DNA of 36,634 nt from Bacteroidales bacterium (lineage in GTDB: Bacteria > Bacteroidota > Bacteroidia > Bacteroidales > UBA932). Positions within the stretch are counted from its first letter, which is position 1. Every line of letters starts with the position of its first letter. The translations under genes were made by a program, and so were the position numbers. The stretch is taken from contig JAFZVU010000017.1 in the NCBI GenBank assembly GCA_017617655.1, positions 1 to 36,634 of the forward strand, read 5' to 3'. Shown here piece after piece: positions 30,758 to 36,634 of the stretch. The notes below the pieces were generated by a model. The model was not told where the DNA came from, did no database searches, and was given only the letters and a program-made list of their open reading frames with translations.

Positions 30758-32962
30758 ATGAAAAATTGTCGCATTCTTCTAATGATGGCGGCTGTTCTCA
30801 GCGTATTTGCATCATGCAATTTCGTGGAGTCGGATGTGGTGATTCCAGATGAGAGCAAGGCTATTTTTGAATCGGGCATCTCGTTCGATTCGGGCGGATC
30901 GGGTGAGTACCAGACCGCTACAGTGCGCTTCACGGCCACTGACAGGTGGTACACACAAATTCCTGAAATTGTAACGAAGGCTCCCTTCTGGCTGGCCGTC
31001 AACCCTTCGAGCGGCATCGGCGGCGATGTGGAGATGGTCGTCATGGCCGAACCCAACAAAACCCATCAAACGCGAGCCGCATCGGTGACCATAATCTGCG
31101 GTGACGTGATAAAGAGCTTTTCGGTGACGCAGGCCGGAATCCCGATTGAGCCCACGATTACTCTTGACAAAACTTCGGTCACTCTGACGGAAGGAGAGAG
31201 CACACCCCTTAATGCCACGATCAATCCAGAAAGCTTGGCTGGACTGGCAGTGTCCTGGGCAAGCTCCGACGAGTCTGTCGTGACTACAACAAAAGAAGCT
31301 AACAGGAGTTGTGAGCTGGTTGCCGTGAAGGAAGGTACAGCGACAATCACTGCTTCATTCGGCTCCCTTAAGGCCACCTGCGAAGTGACGGTTGTCAAGA
31401 AAGTCGTGGAAGTTACAGACATCACCCTCGACAAGACCTCTCTTGAGCTCGTGACCGGCGAGAGCGAGACATTGACGGCGACAGTCAAGCCTGACGACGC
31501 TACCGACCCGACTGTGACATGGAGCAGCTCTGACGAGAAGATTGCAACTGTCGACCAGAACGGTAAGGTGACCGGCGTCGCAGTGGGCGGCGTTACTATC
31601 ACCGCCAAGGCCGGCGACAAGACGGCCACCTGCGCAGTGACAGTCAGCGAAGCAGTCGTCCCTGTGACAGAAATTTCACTCGACAAAGACAAACTCGAGC
31701 TGACAGAAGGCGATACAGAGACTCTTACGGCGACCGTCAAACCGGACAACGCCACCGATAAGAAGGTGACATGGAGCAGCTCTGACGAGAATATCGCCAC
31801 GGTGGACGATGCCGGCAAGGTGACTGCAGTTAAAGAAGGCACAGTCACCATCACCGCCAAGGCCGGCGACAAGACAGCCACCTGCGAGGTTATTGTCAAC
31901 AAGAAAGTAATACCGGTGACAAAAGTTACCCTCGACAGGACGAGCCTGTCCCTTGAGCCGGGCGAGACAGCCGAGCTGAAGGCCACTGTAGAGCCGGATG
32001 ACGCTACGGACAAGACCGTGACATGGACAAGCTCGGACGAGAAGATAGCAACCGTAGCCGACGGAGTGGTGACGGCAGTCGCCGAAGGTGAAGTAGTCAT
32101 CACTGCTACGGCCGGCGACAAGTCAGCTACCTGCGATGTGACGGTCAAAGTGCCTTTCATTCCGGTAGAGGAACTTATACTGGACAAGACCAGTCTGGAA
32201 CTCATCAAGGGCGACACGGAAATCATAACGGCTACTGTGAAACCGGACAACGCTACCGAAAAGAAAGTTACATGGAGCAGCTCCGATGAGAAGATTGCTA
32301 CTGTCGACGAGAACGGTAAAGTGACGGCAACCGGCGCAGGTGAAACCGTCATTACTGCGACAGCAGGGGAGCTGGAAGCTACCTGCACAGTGGCCGTAAA
32401 GGTCCCCGTAGAAAGCATAACCCTCGACAAGACGGCAGTAACCTTGAAAGTAGGAGCTACAGTAACTCTGGTAGCGACAGTCAAGCCTGACGACGCTACC
32501 GACAAGACCGTGACATGGAGCAGTTCAAACAGCAGTATCGCTACGGTTGACAAGAACGGCAAGGTGACCGGAGTGAATGAAGGTGAAGCGACGGTTACGG
32601 CAAAGGCCGGTGACAAGACTGCTACCTGCAAAGTTACGGTAAGCAACTATGAGTTCAGCATCACCCCGGATGCTCAGACAGTGTCAGGCAACGGAGATGC
32701 CATCAGCATCACGGTGACCTGCACCGGAGAGTATAGCGTGAGTGACATGTCGACCTGGATAAGCGAGTATGACAAGATTGGCAATACCCACTTGTTCCAG
32801 ATCAAGTATAACCCCGGCACTACGCCCCGTGAAGGAGAAATCAATTTCGTCGACGCGAAGGGGACGACACTGACCTGTATAGTGACTCAAGGAGGTCATA
32901 CTCCGAACAATAACAACGGAGACAATGAAGATATCGATGATGGTGAAGATATAAACTGGTAA
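30758..32962 (+). CDS. Surface lipoprotein with two BACON-like and six Big_2 Ig-like domains
   Basis: A 734-residue lipoprotein (Cys20 in VFASC). Order: BACON-like domain (about 40-127, ending FSVTQAG), six bacterial Ig-like Big_2 domains of about 80 residues (131-214, 219-297, 303-381, 387-465, 470-548, 550-629), a second BACON-like domain (632-713, ending CIVTQGG) and an acidic tail rich in Asn, Asp and Glu. Domains two to six share the pattern TVKPDDATDKxVTWSSSDEKIATV and AGDKTATCxVTV. Such rods hold a binding part away from the cell; there is no enzymatic motif. The gene ends 3 bp before the next, so the two form an operon. Domain one is the most diverged. Confidence 0.9.
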   Translation: MKNCRILLMMAAVLSVFASCNFVESDVVIPDESKAIFESGISFDSGGSGEYQTATVRFTATDRWYTQIPEIVTKAPFWLAVNPSSGIGGDVEMVVMAEPNKTHQTRAASVTIICGDVIKSFSVTQAGIPIEPTITLDKTSVTLTEGESTPLNATINPESLAGLAVSWASSDESVVTTTKEANRSCELVAVKEGTATITASFGSLKATCEVTVVKKVVEVTDITLDKTSLELVTGESETLTATVKPDDATDPTVTWSSSDEKIATVDQNGKVTGVAVGGVTITAKAGDKTATCAVTVSEAVVPVTEISLDKDKLELTEGDTETLTATVKPDNATDKKVTWSSSDENIATVDDAGKVTAVKEGTVTITAKAGDKTATCEVIVNKKVIPVTKVTLDRTSLSLEPGETAELKATVEPDDATDKTVTWTSSDEKIATVADGVVTAVAEGEVVITATAGDKSATCDVTVKVPFIPVEELILDKTSLELIKGDTEIITATVKPDNATEKKVTWSSSDEKIATVDENGKVTATGAGETVITATAGELEATCTVAVKVPVESITLDKTAVTLKVGATVTLVATVKPDDATDKTVTWSSSNSSIATVDKNGKVTGVNEGEATVTAKAGDKTATCKVTVSNYEFSITPDAQTVSGNGDAISITVTCTGEYSVSDMSTWISEYDKIGNTHLFQIKYNPGTTPREGEINFVDAKGTTLTCIVTQGGHTPNNNNGDNEDIDDGEDINW
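31412..32647 (+). repeat. Five near-identical Ig-domain coding repeats of about 250 bp
   Basis: The DNA for Big_2 domains two to six is directly repeated, with long shared words such as GTGACATGGAGCAGCTC and GCCGGCGACAAGAC. The similarity at DNA level is high enough for unequal recombination to change the domain number. Confidence 0.75.
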
Positions 32963-32965
32963 GTC

Positions 32966-35900
32966 ATGAAAAAGAATATTTACTTGATATCTGGCGTTAT
33001 CGCCCTGGTCCTGACGGCATGTCAGACCATTGAAGAAAATTCCTTTGATTTCGGACTTACCGCAGTCATGGAAGCTACATCTCAGACAAAGACGAGTATG
33101 TCACCCGCCGAAGCTGGCGGATACAACGTCTTATGGTCAGAAACAGACATGATCGCCGTCTATCCTGACGATGCGACGACTCCTTCCACTTTCAGGCTGA
33201 CCGGCGGAGCCGGAACAGCCAGGGCTACATTCAGGGGAGATGTGTATGGCAATTCATATACAGCCTTCTATCCTGAGAGTATGCTGGCTGCCCGCAGAGG
33301 TGACCTCCTGATCATCAATATCCCCGAAGAGCAGACTTATGTCCCCGGGACTTTTGCCACAGATGCCTATCCCATGGCAGCGTACAGCAAATCGAAGGAA
33401 CTGCATTTCAAGAATCTCTGCTCAGTGATGCACATCGCGCTCTCAGGAACTGCGATGGTCGACAAGATCGTCTTCCGGGCGGATGATTCGAAGGTCAGCG
33501 GAGCGGCGACCGTGGACATGAGCAATCCGGACGCGCCCGTAGTAACGATGGATCCTTATGCGAATGACCATGTTACCCTGAATATTCCCGGCGGAGTACA
33601 GCTTTCTGAGTCGGAGTACGCAGATTTTTATGTGGTGCTCCCTCCGCAGGACTACCGCGATGGCTTTACCGTGGATATCTATTCCGGCGACAAATTCTAT
33701 GAGAAGTCCTACAAGAAGGACTTCACCATGATGCGCTCGAAGATGCATACTGCAAAATTATCCGGATATACAGGCCCTATCAATGCAAACAGATGGCTGA
33801 CTTTCACTTCTCAAGGCGTGACTTCGATTGGGTTGGAGAATGTCAGCGGGAATGCGCCTGTGCTCTTCTACTCAACTGACACGCAACACTGGACGGAGTG
33901 GGACTATTCTCCTTTGGTCTTCACAGCGGACTCGCCGTTATATATCTGCGGAGACAACCCGGACGGATTCAGTTCCGGACCGGACAAGTTCAGTTATTTC
34001 GCAACCCATGATTTGGGGCAGATGTCTTCAGACAATTTCAGCGTTTCCGGTGATGTAATGTCTCTGATCAACAAAGATGAAGTGGTGACGGCTATCCCCA
34101 ATGACTATTGCTTCCAGACTCTGTTCTACAACTGCGAGCTGCTTACTTCCGGACCGTCATTGTCGGCCACGACACTGAAAGAAGCCTGCTACCAGGGAAT
34201 GTTCTTCGGCTGCTCAGGCCTTACTTCGGCTCCTGAACTTCCGGCGACAACGGCTCCCAAGCATTGTTATAGTGCGATGTTCTTCGGTTGCGCGGGTCTG
34301 ACTGAGGCTCCCGCGCTTCCTGCTACGACTCTGGGACCGGGATGCTATCAGTCGATGTTCTTCTACTGCGATGCTTTGGAGGTTGCACAAGAGAGCCTGC
34401 CTGCAGATGTGCTGGAGGAGAGTTGCTATGAAAATATGTTCTATAACTGCAAGAGCCTTCTTGCTGCACCGGTCCTTCCCGCAACTACTCTGGCCGACAG
34501 GTGTTATGCCACCATGTTCTTCGGTTGCGAAGCCATCACATCGATGCCGGAACTTCCCGCTACGACTCTGACTAAGGAATGCTATCAGAAGATGTTTTCG
34601 GGATGCAAGAACCTGGCAATGTTTCAGGATGAGCTTCCGGCAACTACTCTTGCCGAAGGGTGCTATGAATTCATGTTTGAAGGTTGTACCAGTATGGAGT
34701 CAGCTCCTGTATTGCCTGCGACGACGCTCGCTCCCTACAGCTACTCCGGCATGTTCTCGAATTGCAGCAATCTCAGTTATATAACGTGTATGGCCACGGA
34801 TATCAGCGCTTCCGGGTCAACTACTTTCTGGCTCAACGGTACGCCGTCAAGCGGTACTTTCATCAAAGATAAAGATATGCATGACTGGAAGGGCGGTGCG
34901 AGCGGAATGCCCTACGAGTGGTTTGTCGAGAACAGCGACGGTTCTGTATTCGCCGTCAACTATCTTACCTTCTTTGCCGGCCAGACAGCCGGTGCGTCAC
35001 AAGTGACATACGACTATCGTCTTACTTTGGACAATTACGGCGGCAACGCTCCTGTAGTGTATTACTCAGATGACGCAACCAACTGGAAGCTTTGGGGCTA
35101 CGGTGGAGCGCACTTCTCAGACACTGATATGCTGTATATCTGCGGCGACAACCCCGGCGGATTCAGCAAGAGTTGCGGCGTGTATTCTAATGACAATAGT
35201 GGTGTATTCAGTTCGTTCAACAAAACAGGAGAAGGCATCTATGAGCCGCTATATGTGATGGGGGATGTCATGTCTTTGATTTCAAAGGATGAGGAAATAA
35301 CTACTATACCATGCGACTATTGCTTCTGCAGATTGTTCAAGGGTACCCCTTCTTTGAGGAATGCGCCAACCCTTTCTGCAACCACACTGACAAAGCAATG
35401 CTATTATCAGATGTTCAGAGATGCCGACGGTCTCACCAGTCCGCCCGAAGGGTTGCCGGCTACCGCATTGAGAGACAGTTGCTACTTCGAGATGTTTGCT
35501 GGATGCAGTAATATTACCTATGCCCCTGAGCTGCTTGCGACCACTCTTGCAGAAGGATGCTATCAACATATGTTCCATGGTTGCGGGCTCCTTGAAGAGG
35601 CTCCGGCACTTCCTGCGATGACACTTGCCAAGAATTGCTACAATGGTATGTTCCAAGAATGTGATATTATTACTGATACTCCGGAATTGCATGCAACAGA
35701 ACTGGCCGAAGCGTGCTATTTCCAAATGTTCCAAGGTTGTGACAAACTGGTTAATGTTTCTGAACTACCTGCGACTACAGTTGCAAAAAACTGCTATTGG
35801 ATGATGTTCAGAGATTGTCCTAAACTTGCCACCGCACCGGATCTTCCCGCGACAACTCTGGCGCAAGGCTGCTATAACAGTATGTTCTGGGGTTGTACCA

Positions 35901-36280
35901 GTTTGACTGCAGCACCGGAGATACTGCCTGCCACAACTCTTGGGCAAACCTGCTATTATCGAATGTTCTACAATTGTGAAAATCTTACGGTAGCGCCGGA
36001 ATTGCCTGCGACAGTACTGACGCCAGGTTGCTATTACCAAATGTTCTATAATTGCAATAAGTTGCATAACATAAAGTGTCTGGCGACAAATATCGATGCT
36101 GCCAATTGTGTGACTGATTGGGTAGCAAATGTTGCTTCATCGGGATGTTTCATCAAGGATCCTGATATGACCGCATGGTCGACAGGTAATAGCGGTATTC
36201 CAACTGGCTGGATCGTCATGAGTGACGGCGATACTCCCGGCGGAGGAAGCGAGGGTACTTCAGAAGAAGACTGGAACTAG
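32966..36280 (+). CDS. Fimbrillin-like lipoprotein with two Cys-ladder leucine-rich repeat arrays
   Basis: A 1104-residue lipoprotein (Cys19 in LTAC, followed by QTIEEN, an acidic stretch suited to surface export). Residues about 25-268 are fimbrillin-like (TKTSMSP, VLWSETDMIAVYP). Then come two related modules, about 277-655 and 666-1085. Each has a beta-rich head (LYICGDNP and GDVMSLI motifs), an array of 26-residue repeats with consensus LPATTLxxxCYxxMFxGCxxL, and a closing domain (SSGTFIKDKDMHDW / SSGCFIKDPDMTAW). The first array has nine units, the second ten. Each full unit has a CX7C pair. The repeats resemble BspA-like leucine-rich repeats of gut Bacteroidota. The C-terminus is Gly/Ser/Glu rich. 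Likely a surface adhesin; ligand unknown. Confidence 0.88.
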   Translation: MKKNIYLISGVIALVLTACQTIEENSFDFGLTAVMEATSQTKTSMSPAEAGGYNVLWSETDMIAVYPDDATTPSTFRLTGGAGTARATFRGDVYGNSYTAFYPESMLAARRGDLLIINIPEEQTYVPGTFATDAYPMAAYSKSKELHFKNLCSVMHIALSGTAMVDKIVFRADDSKVSGAATVDMSNPDAPVVTMDPYANDHVTLNIPGGVQLSESEYADFYVVLPPQDYRDGFTVDIYSGDKFYEKSYKKDFTMMRSKMHTAKLSGYTGPINANRWLTFTSQGVTSIGLENVSGNAPVLFYSTDTQHWTEWDYSPLVFTADSPLYICGDNPDGFSSGPDKFSYFATHDLGQMSSDNFSVSGDVMSLINKDEVVTAIPNDYCFQTLFYNCELLTSGPSLSATTLKEACYQGMFFGCSGLTSAPELPATTAPKHCYSAMFFGCAGLTEAPALPATTLGPGCYQSMFFYCDALEVAQESLPADVLEESCYENMFYNCKSLLAAPVLPATTLADRCYATMFFGCEAITSMPELPATTLTKECYQKMFSGCKNLAMFQDELPATTLAEGCYEFMFEGCTSMESAPVLPATTLAPYSYSGMFSNCSNLSYITCMATDISASGSTTFWLNGTPSSGTFIKDKDMHDWKGGASGMPYEWFVENSDGSVFAVNYLTFFAGQTAGASQVTYDYRLTLDNYGGNAPVVYYSDDATNWKLWGYGGAHFSDTDMLYICGDNPGGFSKSCGVYSNDNSGVFSSFNKTGEGIYEPLYVMGDVMSLISKDEEITTIPCDYCFCRLFKGTPSLRNAPTLSATTLTKQCYYQMFRDADGLTSPPEGLPATALRDSCYFEMFAGCSNITYAPELLATTLAEGCYQHMFHGCGLLEEAPALPAMTLAKNCYNGMFQECDIITDTPELHATELAEACYFQMFQGCDKLVNVSELPATTVAKNCYWMMFRDCPKLATAPDLPATTLAQGCYNSMFWGCTSLTAAPEILPATTLGQTCYYRMFYNCENLTVAPELPATVLTPGCYYQMFYNCNKLHNIKCLATNIDAANCVTDWVANVASSGCFIKDPDMTAWSTGNSGIPTGWIVMSDGDTPGGGSEGTSEEDWN
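34109..34765 (+). repeat. First Cys-ladder array, nine 26-residue units
   Basis: Units begin at residues 382, 408, 434, 460, 487, 513, 539, 566 and 592, a 78-bp period with two single-codon insertions. All but the last start with Cys; in the last, Tyr592 replaces it while its second Cys (600) remains. Confidence 0.85.
35321..36055 (+). repeat. Second Cys-ladder array, ten 26-residue units
   Basis: Units begin at residues 786, 812, 839, 865, 891, 917, 943, 969, 996 and 1022. The first two lack the second Cys (GT and DA instead). The array is more diverged between units than the first one. Confidence 0.85.
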
Positions 36281-36298
36281 TTCAGAGGGGCTATAGCT

Positions 36299-36634
36299 AT
36301 GAGAACCAAAAGTGTATTAATGCTTGCCCTTGTGGCTGCCCTGGCGCTGTCGTGCAGCGTGCGGGAGGATGACATGTATGCCCCGGGCGGAACGGTAAGT
36401 TTCAAGGCGACTCTTGCGGACGCTCCGTTCACCAAGACGGTGCTGCAGAGTGACGGCTCCGTGTACTGGAGCCCCGGCGACGCCGTCAACCTTTTCTATG
36501 GCGCAACCGGCTCCACCCGTCTGGAGGCTGACACCAAGGAGGCTGCGGCGCAGGTGAATTTCACCGGCACGCTGGAAGGCTTCGTGCCGGACGGCAGCAG
36601 CTATTTCTGGGCTGTGTATCCCTACTCAGCCGAC
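36299..36634 (+). CDS. Fimbrillin-like lipoprotein, cut by the window edge
   Basis: The ATG at 36299 opens a frame that runs off the right end (112 codons seen). The signal peptide ends at Cys19 (LALSC) and is followed by SVREDD, an acidic motif fitting surface export in Bacteroidota. The segment VSFKATLADAPFTKTVL and VYWSPGDAVNLFYG match fimbrillin/Mfa-like N-terminal domains and resemble the N-terminus of the gene before it. It starts 18 bp after that gene's stop and should be part of the same operon. Nothing can be said of its C-terminal part. Confidence 0.85.
   Translation, partial: MRTKSVLMLALVAALALSCSVREDDMYAPGGTVSFKATLADAPFTKTVLQSDGSVYWSPGDAVNLFYGATGSTRLEADTKEAAAQVNFTGTLEGFVPDGSSYFWAVYPYSAD

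Noticed and set aside
31066..32646. 526-codon minus-strand frame, Ser/Thr/Val-rich and repetitive
   Set aside because: It mirrors the Ig-domain repeats of the plus-strand gene, so its own periodicity is a by-product of them.

Overview
The window looks like a chromosomal segment of a fairly GC-rich gut-type Bacteroidota (order Bacteroidales; an Alistipes/Rikenellaceae-like genome would fit, but this is an inference from gene content and base composition, not a search). The pointers are repeated TAnnTTTG -7 boxes, little Shine-Dalgarno sequence before starts, BACON/Ig-like and fimbrillin-like lipoproteins, a TonB-dependent receptor, a GH125-GH2 mannosidase pair and DUF4251. No tRNA, rRNA, CRISPR, transposase or phage integrase was seen.

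Layout. 1-400: gene-free array of 98-bp palindrome-bearing repeats plus a second repeat family, next to a lipoprotein serpin (401-1645, -). 1755-3144 (+): EamA transporter and DUF456 membrane protein. 3195-6138 (-): kdgK-eda-uxuA, the lower hexuronate pathway. 6245-6406 (+): a 53-residue rubredoxin. 6493-12843 (+): tight four-gene operon of outer-membrane porin, imelysin lipoprotein, di-heme DHOR lipoprotein and fused CcsBA cytochrome c synthase. 12889-15758 (+): Nudix, nitroreductase, HAD phosphatase and LD-carboxypeptidase, the last three joined by ATGA overlaps. 15755-16797 (-): MgtC and a small EF-hand/amphipathic-repeat protein. 16868-19065 (+): DUF2461, threonine aldolase, VanZ-like protein. 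19046-23114 (-): GH125 then GH2 mannosidase-type enzymes. 23228-29998: DUF4251 lipoprotein, patatin, D-aminoacyl-tRNA deacylase, cupin, TrmO, a TonB receptor divergent from an AraC regulator, and a small beta-barrel protein. 29999-30757: a 760-bp gene-free block of several repeat families. 30758-36634 (+): surface lipoprotein locus with a BACON/six-Ig protein, a fimbrillin-headed protein with two 26-residue Cys-ladder repeat arrays, and a fimbrillin-like gene cut by the window edge.

Most interesting: (i) the porin-imelysin-DHOR-CcsBA operon, which packages a di-heme lipoprotein with its own heme-attachment machine and an imelysin, a plausible iron or redox system of the cell envelope; (ii) the 30.7-36.6 kb surface locus with two parallel CX7C repeat arrays; (iii) non-coding repeat families, including a terminator-containing element and a 22-bp tandem repeat, each present at two places 6 kb apart in opposite orientation and in shuffled order; (iv) several genes whose -7 box lies only 4-7 nt before the start codon, suggesting leaderless mRNAs.
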